This document shows, piece by piece, positions 9,125 through 18,595 of a stretch of 64,000 bases of DNA. How positions within the stretch are numbered: position 1 is the stretch's first letter; each line of letters starts with the position of its first letter. The stretch lies in NCBI RefSeq assembly GCF_023716485.1, contig NZ_CP092418.1, positions 2,897,001 to 2,961,000 of the forward strand. The letters run 5' to 3'. The position numbers and the translations under genes are program-made. Source of the stretch: Microbulbifer variabilis. Its GTDB lineage: Bacteria; Pseudomonadota; Gammaproteobacteria; Pseudomonadales; Cellvibrionaceae. The notes under the pieces are model-generated. The model searched no databases and was not told the origin of the DNA. It was given only the letters and a program-made list of their open reading frames with translations.

Positions 9125-10501
9125 CTACTCGCGGCGCCACTTAGTGCCCTCGCGGCTATCCTCAAGCACCACACCCTTGGATTTTAACTCTTCGCGAATC
9201 TCATCGGCGCGGGCAAAGTCACGGTTTTTCTTGCTCTGCACGCGCTCTTCAATCAGCGTTTCAATTTCCTCTGCGGAAATAGTTTCTTCGCCACCGCGGG
9301 CCTGCTTGAACCAAGCTTCCGGGTCTTGCTGCAAAATACCAAGCATTTCACCGGCCGCCAGCAACAAACCTTTTAGGCGTGCTTTATCGGCGTCTTCGGC
9401 CTTGTTCAAATCGCGGGCAATCTGGTGCAGTTCGCTAATGGCGATCGGCGTATTCAGATCGTCTTCCAGCGCTTTAAGGAAGGCTGTGTCAGTCAAATCT
9501 GCCGCTTGCGCCTCAACCACTTCGGTTTCACGCAGTGCACCGTAGAGGGTATCCAGGGTGCGCCAAGCCTGGTCAAGCAGGTCAGCACTGAAATTCAGTT
9601 CTGAACGGTAGTGGGCAGATAGCAGTGCGAAGCGCAGTACTTCGCCAGGGTAAAGCGCCAACAGGTCTTTGACCATGCGGAAGTTGCCCAGGGACTTGGA
9701 CATCTTCTCGCCGTCGATATTCACGTAGCCGTTGTGCATCCAGTAGCGCACAAAATCCACGCCATTGGCGCAGCAGCTTTGGGCCCGCTCGTTCTCGTGG
9801 TGCGGGAAGGTCAGGTCACGACCGCCGCCGTGAATATCAATGGTGTCACCCAGGTGCTTCTTGATCATGGCCGAGCACTCCAAGTGCCAGCCTGGGCGTC
9901 CACGGCCCCAGGGGCTGTCCCAGCCGGGCTCGTCATCGGCGGACGGCTTCCATAGTACGAAGTCGCCAGCGTACTTTTTGTAAGGCGCTACTTCCACCCG
10001 CGCACCGGCGAGCATATCGTCGAGGGAGCGCTTGGACAGCTGGCCGTATTCCTGCATGGACTCCACGGCGAACAGCACATGGCCCTCAGCGGCGTAGGCG
10101 TGACCTTTCTCCAGCAGGCTTTCGATCATCGCGATCATTTCCGGCAAGTGCTGGGTGGCATAGGGGACAATATCCGGCTCCAGGTTGTTGAGCGCTGCCA
10201 TATCCTCGTAGTAAGCCTGGGCATAGCGGGCAGATAGCACGCCAATTTCCTCGCCGTTATCCCGCGCGGTCTTCATGATTTTGTCGTCAATATCGGTGAT
10301 ATTGCGCGCGTAAATCACATCGCTGAAATTTCTTTTCAGTACCCGGTAAAGGGTGTCAAACACCACCACAGGGCGGGCATTGCCAATATGCACGCGGTTG
10401 TACACGGTGGGGCCACACACATACATGCGCACCTGATCTTCCACCAATGGTACGAAGGGTTCTTTCTTCCCGGAAAACGTGTTGTAGACCTGTAGAGACA
10501 T
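9125..10501 (-). CDS. cysS: Cysteinyl-tRNA synthetase
   Basis: Class I aminoacyl-tRNA synthetase charging tRNA-Cys. Numbered from the ATG at 10499-10501 (458 residues), HIGN is at 38-41 and KMSKS at 266-270. The zinc ligands of the family are present: C29 in YVCGPT, C209 in HLECSAM, and H234 and E238 in HHENE. I choose the 10501 start because GAGAGAAAAG lies just upstream and the protein begins like its homologues; an in-frame start at 10543 would add 14 unrelated residues. It follows glnS by about 86 bp on the same strand. Confidence 0.97.
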   Translation of the reverse strand: MSLQVYNTFSGKKEPFVPLVEDQVRMYVCGPTVYNRVHIGNARPVVVFDTLYRVLKRNFSDVIYARNITDIDDKIMKTARDNGEEIGVLSARYAQAYYEDMAALNNLEPDIVPYATQHLPEMIAMIESLLEKGHAYAAEGHVLFAVESMQEYGQLSKRSLDDMLAGARVEVAPYKKYAGDFVLWKPSADDEPGWDSPWGRGRPGWHLECSAMIKKHLGDTIDIHGGGRDLTFPHHENERAQSCCANGVDFVRYWMHNGYVNIDGEKMSKSLGNFRMVKDLLALYPGEVLRFALLSAHYRSELNFSADLLDQAWRTLDTLYGALRETEVVEAQAADLTDTAFLKALEDDLNTPIAISELHQIARDLNKAEDADKARLKGLLLAAGEMLGILQQDPEAWFKQARGGEETISAEEIETLIEERVQSKKNRDFARADEIREELKSKGVVLEDSREGTKWRRE

Positions 10502-10587
10502 CTTTTCTCTCGAATTCTTTTGCTGTGTGGCTGGGCCAATCATTGACCCAGCCGCGAAAACTGCCGCTCGGGCAGCCCTCCGCTTTA

Positions 10588-12261
10588 CTATTTGTTTTGC
10601 TCTTTGGCCCAGCTGTCGCGCAGACCAATGGTGCGGTTAAACACCGGCGCTTCTGCGCTGCCGTACTTGCTGTCGCGACAGAAGTAGCCGTTGCGCTCGA
10701 ACTGGTAGCCCTGCTCCGGCTCCGCTTTGGCCAGGCCGATTTCCGCCTTACAGCCTTTTAGGATCTGCAGGTTGTCCGGGTTTACGCAGTCGAGGAAGTT
10801 CTTACCGCCGGCATCCGGCGCCGCATCATTGAACAGGCGATCGTATAGACGCACTTCGCAATCGACATTGTTGTCCGCAGATACCCAGTGAATAACGCCC
10901 TTTGGCTTAACGCCGTCGGCCGGGTCTTTGCCCAGGGTGTCCAGATCAACTGAACAGATCACCTCAACAATTTCACCGGCATCGTTCTTCACGACTTCTT
11001 CCGCAAAGATCACATAGGCGTTGCGCAGGCGAACTTTTTTGCCCAGCACCAGACGCTTGTACTTCTTGTTGGCCTCTTCGCGGAAATCCTCTTTCTCAAT
11101 ATAGAGAGTGCGGCCAAAAGGAAGTTCACGGGCCGGCAGATCATCGCGCACCGGGTGGCCGGGTGCTGACAGTATTTCTTCCTGGCCTTCCGGGTAATTT
11201 TTCAGGGTGATCTTCAAAGGCTCCATCACGCACATGGCGCGCGGTGCATTTTTATCCAGATCGTCGCGAATGCTGTATTCCAGCATGCCCACATCGACAA
11301 CTGAGTCGGAGCGGGTTACACCGATCATCTCGCAGAAGTTGCGAATGGAAGCCGGGGTAAAGCCGCGACGGCGCATACCGGACAGGGTCGGCATGCGGGG
11401 GTCATCCCAGCCGTCCACATGGCCTTCATCTACCAACTGCTTGAGCTTGCGCTTGGACACCACGGTGTAGTTGAGGTGCAGGCGGGCAAATTCGTACTGA
11501 CGCGGGCGCGAAGGCACCGGCAGGTTCTCGATCAACCAGTCGTACAGCGGCTTGTGATCTTCAAACTCCAGGGTGCAGATGGAGTGGCTGATACCCTCAA
11601 TCGCATCACACTGGCCGTGAGCGAAATCGTAGCTGGGGTAAATACACCACTTATCACCAGTCTGGTGGTGAGCCATCTTTTTGATGCGGTAGATGATCGG
11701 GTCACGCAGGTTGATATTGGGCGCGGCCATATCGATCTTGGCGCGCAAGCTGCATTGGCCCTCTTCCATTTCACCGTTGCGCATCTTTTCAAACAGCGCC
11801 AGATTTTCCTCGACGGAGCGATCGCGGTAGGGGCTGTTCTTACCCGGCTCTTTCAGCGTGCCACGGTAGTGACGCGCTTCTTCTGCGGACAGGTCGCAGA
11901 CGTAGGCCTTGCCATTTTTAATCAGGTGCAGTGCCCACTCGTACAATTGATCAAAATTATCCGAGGAATATTTGGCCTCGCCATTCCACTCAAAACCAAG
12001 CCAGGAGACATCGCGCTTAATCGCATCGACAAACTCTTCCTCTTCCTTGGCCGGGTTGGTGTCGTCAAAGCGTAAATTACAGGTGCCACCGAATTCCTGC
12101 GCCAGACCAAAATTCAGACAGATGGACTTGGCGTGGCCAATATGCAGGTAGCCGTTGGGCTCTGGCGGGAAGCGGGTCGCGATCTGCGTAACCCGGCCCT
12201 CAGCCAAATCTTCACGAATAAGGTTCTGTAAAAAGTGAGCGGGCTTGCTCTCGGATGTCAT
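10588..12261 (-). CDS. glnS: Glutaminyl-tRNA synthetase
   Basis: 557-residue class I synthetase charging tRNA-Gln. HIGH is at 40-43 ([14 protein letters not shown]) and the family's KMSKS variant VVSKRKL is near residue 268. The C-terminal beta-barrel anticodon-binding region is complete, with length close to E. coli GlnS (554). It starts at ATG 12259-12261, is divergent from ppiB and stands directly upstream of cysS, probably in one transcript. Confidence 0.97.
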   Translation of the reverse strand: MTSESKPAHFLQNLIREDLAEGRVTQIATRFPPEPNGYLHIGHAKSICLNFGLAQEFGGTCNLRFDDTNPAKEEEEFVDAIKRDVSWLGFEWNGEAKYSSDNFDQLYEWALHLIKNGKAYVCDLSAEEARHYRGTLKEPGKNSPYRDRSVEENLALFEKMRNGEMEEGQCSLRAKIDMAAPNINLRDPIIYRIKKMAHHQTGDKWCIYPSYDFAHGQCDAIEGISHSICTLEFEDHKPLYDWLIENLPVPSRPRQYEFARLHLNYTVVSKRKLKQLVDEGHVDGWDDPRMPTLSGMRRRGFTPASIRNFCEMIGVTRSDSVVDVGMLEYSIRDDLDKNAPRAMCVMEPLKITLKNYPEGQEEILSAPGHPVRDDLPARELPFGRTLYIEKEDFREEANKKYKRLVLGKKVRLRNAYVIFAEEVVKNDAGEIVEVICSVDLDTLGKDPADGVKPKGVIHWVSADNNVDCEVRLYDRLFNDAAPDAGGKNFLDCVNPDNLQILKGCKAEIGLAKAEPEQGYQFERNGYFCRDSKYGSAEAPVFNRTIGLRDSWAKEQNK

Positions 12262-12473
12262 AGGATTCTCTTATTTACAGCTGTGCGAACATAAACGGCG
12301 AATTATACCCTAGTTGAGCCACAGAATATCCTATTTAGCTGAGCGCCAGACGATGATTTTTGCTGTTGGCGCACACTTTTTAGGCAATCCATTATGATAT
12401 CGCGACTCGGCGTTTTACAGCTCCTGACTAAAAGGTATCATGCCGGCCGAAATCAACCCTCATAGGACATTTT

Positions 12474-12983
12474 ATGATCACCTTGCACACTACCCACGGA
12501 GATATTGCTATCGAACTGGATTTCGACAAGGCCCCAAAGACCGCAGCCAACTTCCTGCAGTACTGCCGTGACGATTTTTACACTGGGACCATTTTCCACC
12601 GGGTGATCGACAACTTCATGATTCAGGGTGGCGGCATGACCCCCGACATGGAGCAGAAAGAAACCCGCGAGTCCATTGAAAACGAAGCTGACAACGGCCT
12701 GAAGAATGATACCGGCACCCTGGCCATGGCCCGCACCATGGACCCCCACTCCGCCAGCTCCCAGTTCTTTATCAATGTAAAGGACAACGACTTCCTGAAC
12801 TTCCGCAGCAAAGACACCCAGGGCTGGGGTTACTGCGTATTCGGCAAAGTGGCCGACGGTATGGACGTGGTCAACAAGATCAAAAGCGTAAAAACCGGCA
12901 GCAAGGGCTTCCACCAGGACGTACCCATGGAAACCATCGAAATCACCGGTATCAGCATTTCTGACGACTACGCAGACAAGTAA
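12474..12983 (+). CDS. ppiB: Peptidyl-prolyl cis-trans isomerase B (cyclophilin)
   Basis: 169-residue cytoplasmic cyclophilin without signal peptide, catalysing proline isomerisation. Typical motifs are visible: [13 protein letters not shown] with the catalytic arginine, then [18 protein letters not shown] and the conserved [11 protein letters not shown]. Starts at ATG 12474 and is divergent from glnS; lpxH follows 35 bp later, a neighbour order common in gammaproteobacteria. Confidence 0.96.
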   Translation: MITLHTTHGDIAIELDFDKAPKTAANFLQYCRDDFYTGTIFHRVIDNFMIQGGGMTPDMEQKETRESIENEADNGLKNDTGTLAMARTMDPHSASSQFFINVKDNDFLNFRSKDTQGWGYCVFGKVADGMDVVNKIKSVKTGSKGFHQDVPMETIEITGISISDDYADK

Positions 12984-13018
12984 TTTTTCGAGCCCATTTA
13001 GGCTCTAAGGCGGGGACA

Positions 13019-13744
13019 TTGTCTATTTATTTTATTTCCGATCTGCACCTCGATGAGAACCGACCGGAGATTACCCAGGCTTTTTTTGATTTTCTGCGCG
13101 GCCCCGCCGCCGGTGCCGAAGCACTGTATATTCTCGGCGACTTCTTCGAGGCCTGGATTGGCGATGACGACGATGCCCCCCTGATTGAAGAGGTGGTACG
13201 GGAGTTAAGCCACTACAGTGGCACCGGGGTGGAACTGTACCTAATGCATGGCAACCGCGATTTCCTGCTCGGTACCGATTTTGCCCAGCGCACAGGTGCG
13301 GTGCTACTGCAAGACCCAACTACCCTCACCCTGGCTGGCCGGCAGGTTCTCTTAATGCATGGCGACAGTCTCTGCACTCGCGACGAGGAATATATGACTT
13401 TTCGGCGCCAGGCGCGGGACCCCAATTGGCAACAGGGGTTGCTGGCCAAGCCTTTGGAAGAACGCCGCGCTATCGCCGCACAGATTCGCGCCGCCTCCAA
13501 AGCCATGAATAGTCGCAAAGCGGAAGACATCATGGATGTTACCCCTGAGGAAGTGGAAAGAGTGATGCGTGAATACAACGTAAATACCCTGATCCACGGC
13601 CACACCCACAGGCCCGGTCGCCACCCCTTCTCACTTGATGACGCTGCAGCAGAGCGCATTGTACTGGGAGACTGGGATCGCAATGCCTGGAGCCTAAAAG
13701 CGAGCGGGGAAACATTGGAACTGATGCACTGGCCAATCGGCTGA
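13019..13744 (+). CDS. lpxH: UDP-2,3-diacylglucosamine diphosphatase
   Basis: 241 residues. LpxH hydrolyses UDP-2,3-diacylglucosamine to lipid X in lipid A synthesis at the inner-membrane surface. The metallophosphatase metal-site motifs are all present: SDLHLD (D8, H10), GDFFEAW (D41), HGNRD (N79, R80, D81), H114 in MHGDS, and GHTH (H195, H197). The start is a TTG at 13019-13021; no earlier in-frame start fits. Length equals the E. coli enzyme (240). Confidence 0.96.
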   Translation: MSIYFISDLHLDENRPEITQAFFDFLRGPAAGAEALYILGDFFEAWIGDDDDAPLIEEVVRELSHYSGTGVELYLMHGNRDFLLGTDFAQRTGAVLLQDPTTLTLAGRQVLLMHGDSLCTRDEEYMTFRRQARDPNWQQGLLAKPLEERRAIAAQIRAASKAMNSRKAEDIMDVTPEEVERVMREYNVNTLIHGHTHRPGRHPFSLDDAAAERIVLGDWDRNAWSLKASGETLELMHWPIG

Positions 13745-13776
13745 AGCAGGGCTACCCATATCCAGCCTCCCAATAG

Positions 13777-14706
13777 TTAGTGACAGAGCTTTTGTTCGAG
13801 CTTCACAGCCTCCGCCAAGAGGCGCAGGCTGTGGCGCAGACGCTTCGCCCCACCAAAGCGGAACCCTTTGGCCTGTAAATAGGCGCAATCCATTATTGCT
13901 GGCCGCTCTCCCTGAGCTTCTGGGGGCAGAGGGCTACGCTTACCCAACATGGACTGCAAAATCTCCGCCACCTCTCGGTAACTCACCAGGCGATCACTGC
14001 AATTCACCGCCCTCCCCTTAGCATCCGCCTCCGATAGGACCAACTCCACTGCCCTGGCGACATCTTCCCCATGTACTTCTGTGGCAACTCTGGTTTGAGT
14101 GAAGGGCTCACCGCTCACCACTGCGCGAGCAATGTCATACCACTTACTACGCTCGAGGGGATTCACCACACCATAGACTCCGGTGAGACGCAGGGAGACC
14201 GCGTGCCATTGACGCTGCTGGGCCCAAGCGGAAACCATCGCTTCCACCGCCGATTTGTAAGCCCCATAAAATGTATCGGGCAAGGCCGCCTGATGCTCGT
14301 ACAAGTTGCCTCGCAAACACCCCGTCGCGTACACAGCCCTGCTGGAAATAAAAACAAATTTATCCACGGAGGCAGTATGAGCCACTTGCATCAGTAGCAG
14401 CGTACTGTTCAGGTTAGATTGGAGATAACCGGAAAGATTCTCCCCTTCCCCACCACGATAACGCCCAGGCAAGTGATCATAGGCACAGTGCACTATCGCA
14501 TTCAAACCACTCACAAACCTAGTTAGAACTGCACGATCCGCCATATCGCCAGCAACCCACTCAAAGTTGCTACCTGTAGCAAAAGGAAATAACCCAGATT
14601 TATGACCTGTGCGGGATAGTGCTCGCACTTTATAACCATGATCGAGAAAGTAACGGGCAATAAACTGCCCCACATAGCCACTGGCGCCAGTGATGCCGAT
14701 ATTCAC
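13777..14706 (-). CDS. NAD-dependent epimerase/dehydratase, SqdC-like position in sulfolipid operon
   Basis: 309-residue extended short-chain dehydrogenase. Nucleotide-binding loop GITGASGYVG at 4-13; catalytic YxxxK at Y147/K151; a serine pair SS at 121-122 supplies the usual Ser/Thr of the triad. The ATG overlaps the GT8 stop (ATGA), so it is the last gene of a coupled operon. In Rhodobacter sphaeroides the sulfolipid operon sqdBDC carries, after the SqdB synthase and a glycogenin-like SqdD, a small reductase/epimerase-like SqdC; this gene sits where SqdC would be. The exact substrate cannot be read from sequence. Confidence 0.8.
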   Translation of the reverse strand: MNIGITGASGYVGQFIARYFLDHGYKVRALSRTGHKSGLFPFATGSNFEWVAGDMADRAVLTRFVSGLNAIVHCAYDHLPGRYRGGEGENLSGYLQSNLNSTLLLMQVAHTASVDKFVFISSRAVYATGCLRGNLYEHQAALPDTFYGAYKSAVEAMVSAWAQQRQWHAVSLRLTGVYGVVNPLERSKWYDIARAVVSGEPFTQTRVATEVHGEDVARAVELVLSEADAKGRAVNCSDRLVSYREVAEILQSMLGKRSPLPPEAQGERPAIMDCAYLQAKGFRFGGAKRLRHSLRLLAEAVKLEQKLCH

Positions 14707-15530
14707 TGGGCACTACTCACTGATTGACTCTGCTCATGGGTCAACTGCTCGATTCTCGCACCGATATCACGACCCTGATTGACTGCCCACCACAATTCGA
14801 TCAAGGGTCTGAGCTGCTCCATTTTCGTATGGTCCTTTTGCCAGGGTTTTTCGTATTGATAGTGAATCACATGGATGCTACTCCACAACCATAATTGCGG
14901 TAGATTCAGATACAGATATTGCAAGGCATTGTAGATATAAGGCATACCGTGCCAGCGAGGGAAAAATGCCTGCAGAAAAGTCTGGTCCGTGCGCCGCCAA
15001 AAAGCGCCCGGCTTGTCTAACAAGGTCATCATTGCTCGGTAGGTTTCTACACAAGGTATGGCAGTAAACAGGCCAGAATTCATTCGACCAAAGCCGTCCA
15101 AGTTTTCATAGAGATTGGGCGCGGCACAAAATTCAGGGTATCCCATCAGGTGGTCGATATTGCGCAGTACCAACATATCTGCATCGAGAAAAATTAGCTT
15201 GTCATATTCCTCCAGCTGCCAGAGGGACAGCTTGCAAAAATTATTCAGTGGAATATGGAACCGCGGTTTTTCCCCCTTATCAAAAGGCGCGCGCATGTGA
15301 AGTCCTGCGCGCTCGTGGCGCTGAATAAATGCCTCAGAAAAATCTGGTGGGCTGACCTCCCGCACCAGGCATCCAGATAATTCCAGCGGTTCCGTATCCA
15401 CAGAATCGGCAACCACCATTGCTATCAAAGGGTATGCAGCCCTCACCCTTTCCAGCGAACGTTTTAGCGCAACCGCACCAATCACATAATCCTGGCTGTT
15501 TACGAGGGTAATAAAGGCACAACGAGACAT
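14703..15530 (-). CDS. GT8 (glycogenin-like) glycosyltransferase, SqdD-like
   Basis: About 276 residues. The N-terminus (CAFITLVNSQDYVIGA) and the metal-binding DxD motif in FLDADMLVL, followed by FNSGLF-like MNSGLFTA, identify glycosyltransferase family 8. Such enzymes take a sugar from a nucleotide donor. In Rhodobacter SqdD, a glycogenin-like GT8, is the candidate sulfoquinovosyl transferase; the SqdB-like gene two positions upstream makes the same donor likely here. I place the start at ATG 15528-15530; an in-frame GTG at 15608, overlapping the upstream stop in GTGA, would add 26 residues and cannot be excluded. Confidence 0.82.
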   Translation of the reverse strand: MSRCAFITLVNSQDYVIGAVALKRSLERVRAAYPLIAMVVADSVDTEPLELSGCLVREVSPPDFSEAFIQRHERAGLHMRAPFDKGEKPRFHIPLNNFCKLSLWQLEEYDKLIFLDADMLVLRNIDHLMGYPEFCAAPNLYENLDGFGRMNSGLFTAIPCVETYRAMMTLLDKPGAFWRRTDQTFLQAFFPRWHGMPYIYNALQYLYLNLPQLWLWSSIHVIHYQYEKPWQKDHTKMEQLRPLIELWWAVNQGRDIGARIEQLTHEQSQSVSSAQ

Positions 15531-15604
15531 GGTGGCTACTGCAATCTGTTTAACACTAGTTAGGTATACGCACTGCCTGACACTCAGAAATGCCCGTGGG
15601 AGAC

Positions 15605-16909
15605 TCACAGGGGAGGCATTTTCTCATCCGCTCCATAAATTGAGCGAAGGCACCAGCGATCTGCAATGCTCTCCACCTGCTTAAAGCTGAAACAGTTCAC
15701 ATTATAGATAAAGCTCGCCCGTAACTGGCCGCCATAAACTGCCAGTGAGAGGTAAATTCCGTAAGGGGTGAGACGCGTTGGCAGCGGGGTCGTATGTATT
15801 TTCAAATTCTCACTAATTTCTACCCACTCTGAAGTTTCGCCGGTATACACAGCGGTAAACCCTTCATGATGCTCCTCCGCCTGAAGAAAAGTAATTAGAA
15901 AGCAGCTTGAGGCGTTAAGGTTGTGACCGATACTGCCGTGAGGGCCAATTGAATCAGCAGCGTAGGCCGTGCGCATCGCATGCCGGATCTCTCGTGACAG
16001 GCGCACGAGTTTTTCTGACCAGGATTCATTTCTGCAAACTGACAAATTGCCATAGCGAAACATGGGACCAAGAATATAGCGGTGCTCTCGCTTTAAGCGC
16101 AGAGACAAGCTGGTATTTAGCCAAAAATCATGATGAAGAAATTCACATAAAGTTTGCTCGTAGGCGGCGCATAAGAAGACAAACAAGCTGATTTCTGCAT
16201 CACTGACATTGGCTTGAATCTGCGTAAAATCGGCTCCGTCAATATTGAGAATCACCTCATCACAATTAATTGAGACAATCTCTTGGTGCGAAGCCTGCCA
16301 AACGGCTTCTCTCTGCAGCTCTAGCTTATTGCGCCAATAGTAACTGGCTTTTTGCCCACGCTCCGTCCCAAGATATGTCTCTTCAAAATTGATATAGTCG
16401 GCAAAATCGGTAGACTCCCCGCGGGGTTTATAGGATTTCCCTGCTCCCATTGCCAGGTAGGCAGCTAGGGATTCGGCCCACAACAGAGACAGACTAATGC
16501 CATCGGTAATAATGTGGTGGCACTTGGTCAAGAAAATATATTCATCCTCACCGGTGCGAAAAAGGCTGAGGCCTAGCAGCTGGTCCGAATTTAAATCCAT
16601 GGGGGAGCTACTGAACTGGCGCAGGAAGCTGGTGATATGCGCCTCACTCATATGGCGAATATCCATGTAGTCCAGTTCGATATCATCAAAACTTCGAATA
16701 GCCGGCTCATCCCGGTAGCGGCAGCGGAAAATAGGATAAGCGTTTACAACCGTGGGCACAGCCCGCTCAAACAGTTCGACATCTACGTCCCCCTTAATAC
16801 GCATGGCGCGGGTAATCAGGTCCGCCAGTACCTTGCGGTGATTCAGGTTGTAAATACTCTGCTCCGTAATCGACAGAGGCACATTCGCAGAGCAATCCCA
16901 GCCTGGCAT
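15605..16909 (-). CDS. Stand-alone condensation-fold acyltransferase (HHxxxDG)
   Basis: 434 residues, a single condensation domain of the NRPS/CoA-dependent acyltransferase superfamily. The active-site motif HHIITDG is at 131-137 (H131, H132, D136, G137), intact. There is no adenylation or carrier domain and no signal peptide. The family includes NRPS condensation domains and PapA-type enzymes that acylate glycolipids. Its place between an SqdB-like synthase (18 bp upstream) and a GT8 enzyme suggests acyl transfer onto the sulfosugar lipid or its acceptor; that role is inference. A second copy at 19849-21132 has the same motif at the same residue numbers. Confidence 0.83.
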   Translation of the reverse strand: MPGWDCSANVPLSITEQSIYNLNHRKVLADLITRAMRIKGDVDVELFERAVPTVVNAYPIFRCRYRDEPAIRSFDDIELDYMDIRHMSEAHITSFLRQFSSSPMDLNSDQLLGLSLFRTGEDEYIFLTKCHHIITDGISLSLLWAESLAAYLAMGAGKSYKPRGESTDFADYINFEETYLGTERGQKASYYWRNKLELQREAVWQASHQEIVSINCDEVILNIDGADFTQIQANVSDAEISLFVFLCAAYEQTLCEFLHHDFWLNTSLSLRLKREHRYILGPMFRYGNLSVCRNESWSEKLVRLSREIRHAMRTAYAADSIGPHGSIGHNLNASSCFLITFLQAEEHHEGFTAVYTGETSEWVEISENLKIHTTPLPTRLTPYGIYLSLAVYGGQLRASFIYNVNCFSFKQVESIADRWCLRSIYGADEKMPPL

Positions 16910-16927
16910 AGGAGTTCCAGTCGTCGG

Positions 16928-18202
16928 CTAAGAGTTAGTGGGCCGAATCAAATTCTGGGCCCCCTCAAGTACCTTGTGCAGGTGTGGTGTCTCAACATCT
17001 GGAGTACTTTCCTGGACTTTGTGGGTGCGCCAGTAAGAGCGACACGGGATCAGGTCTGCATTGCAGCGATAGGCATATTTACCTGCTACTTCAGAGATTT
17101 CCTCCAGTAATCCCTGGGCCAAAAATGTCGGTTTTAACCCCAGGTTACAGAGGCTGGCATTCTCCACAAATAAATCATTTTCCGCAGCCTCATTGCGCGG
17201 ATTGTCGACAAATGCCACCTTGGCTCCGCTCACATCGGCAATCATTTTGGCGAGATCACGCACCCGATGGGTTTCGGTCATTTGGTTCATGATACGCACC
17301 CGCTCTCCTGCGACAGGAGGAGAGTTAATCGCCAGCTGGATACAGCGCACGGTATCGGAGATATGAATAAATGCACGGGTTTGCCCGCCGGTACCGTGTA
17401 CAGTCAATTCATGGCCGGTAGCGGCTTGCATCAGAAAGCGGTTCAGTACAGTGCCATAATCACCGTCATAGTCGAAGCGGTTGATTAGGCGCTCATCCAG
17501 GGAGGTTTCCACTGTTTGTGTTCCCCACACTATCCCCTGGTGTAAATCTGTAATTCGCACACCATCATTTTTGTTGTAGTAGGCAAAGAGCAGCTGATCC
17601 TGGGATTTCGTCAGATGGTAAATACTGCCAGGGTTAGTGGGATAGAGTATCTGCTGGGACACCCTCTGGCCGTCAGCCATCGGTATTTCCACATCCAGAT
17701 AACCTTCTGGAATCTTCATGCCCGCAGAGCCATAACCATAAACTCCCATAGTACCGAGATGAACGATATGGCAATCGACGCCGGCGTCCACCACTGCGGC
17801 GAGAAGATTATTAGTGGCATTGATATTGTTGGAAACGGTGTAGCGTTTATGACGCGAGGATTTCATGGAATATGGCGCTGCGCGTTGCTCAGCAAAGTGC
17901 ACAATAGCAGCGGGCTGGGTCTCGGCAATCAACTCCATTAGCGGCTCGTAGTCACAAGCCAAATCCAGCCTGTGCAGCCGGATATTTAGCCCGGTCGTCT
18001 CCCACCAACACTGCAGGCGCTGCCCAATACTCTCAATCGGTGTCAGGGATTCCACCCCCAACTCCTCATCGATACGACGCCTTGAGAAGTTATCCACGAT
18101 AGTGACAGTGTATCCCTCCCGCGATAAAAACAAGGCCGTAGGCCAACCGCAAAAGCCATCTCCCCCCAACACCAGAATATGGGCATTACCGTTTTGCCGC
18201 AT
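16928..18202 (-). CDS. sqdB: UDP-sulfoquinovose synthase-like protein (SqdB/SQD1 family)
   Basis: 424 residues. The sequence follows plant SQD1/bacterial SqdB closely: GGDGFCGWPTAL (13-24) nucleotide loop, IVDN, VHFAEQRAAPYSM (101-113), HLGTMGVYG with T151, YHLTK with Y195 and K199, and the late GGQTRAFIHISDT. These match the T145, Y182 and K186 catalytic set of Arabidopsis SQD1, which converts UDP-glucose and sulfite to UDP-sulfoquinovose. Starts at ATG 18202 behind a strong GGGGAGG site and is first gene of the minus-strand operon. Rare in gammaproteobacteria. A related UDP-sugar epimerase function is possible, but the full motif set favours SqdB. Confidence 0.88.
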   Translation of the reverse strand: MRQNGNAHILVLGGDGFCGWPTALFLSREGYTVTIVDNFSRRRIDEELGVESLTPIESIGQRLQCWWETTGLNIRLHRLDLACDYEPLMELIAETQPAAIVHFAEQRAAPYSMKSSRHKRYTVSNNINATNNLLAAVVDAGVDCHIVHLGTMGVYGYGSAGMKIPEGYLDVEIPMADGQRVSQQILYPTNPGSIYHLTKSQDQLLFAYYNKNDGVRITDLHQGIVWGTQTVETSLDERLINRFDYDGDYGTVLNRFLMQAATGHELTVHGTGGQTRAFIHISDTVRCIQLAINSPPVAGERVRIMNQMTETHRVRDLAKMIADVSGAKVAFVDNPRNEAAENDLFVENASLCNLGLKPTFLAQGLLEEISEVAGKYAYRCNADLIPCRSYWRTHKVQESTPDVETPHLHKVLEGAQNLIRPTNS

Positions 18203-18595
18203 ATTAACCTCCCCAGAGAAAAGTCCGCGCCAAACACCAAAAGATATGAATAAATAATATACAAGACCGCCGATCAGGTTACCGTCAAGTAAGTGAATAG
18301 TGTCATCGATTAGCCCCTGTAAGACACAAACTAGATAAGGCTAAGGGATAGCGCCTGGTTTTCTTTAACAGTCGATAAGGCGTGAATAACGAACCCTGTC
18401 GGGGGTAATCCGTTGACCCTTTTTACGTCATAGTTGCCCCCCTAAGATTACTATTTATTCGTCGGTACTCACCAAGCAAAGGCAAACCGCCAGCCAGTCA
18501 TTTAATCAATAGTCACTAAGATTCTCTTGATTTACGTCACTACCCCATTGCATGATCCACTCTAACTAACCTCAGGGGAGAGGAGTGCGATCCAG
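18203..18595. promoter_or_regulatory. Divergent regulatory region between sqdB-like operon and oxidoreductase gene
   Basis: 393 bp without a credible gene. The 9-mer TTTACGTCA occurs twice in the same orientation (18422-18430 and 18531-18539). A candidate promoter for the rightward gene is TTGATT (18527-18532), 18-bp spacer, CATGAT (18551-18556). The second 9-mer overlaps this -35 region, so it could be a regulator site. Confidence 0.35.

Noticed and set aside
12366..12398. TTGGCG and TATGAT as a ppiB promoter
   Set aside because: The spacer is 21 bp, too long; no better pair found.
12453..12914. 153-codon frame antisense to ppiB
   Set aside because: Covers ppiB, whose cyclophilin motifs are unmistakable.
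12990..13005. Small hairpin GAGCC/GGCTC between ppiB and lpxH
   Set aside because: Five-base stem with no T-run after it; too weak for a terminator.
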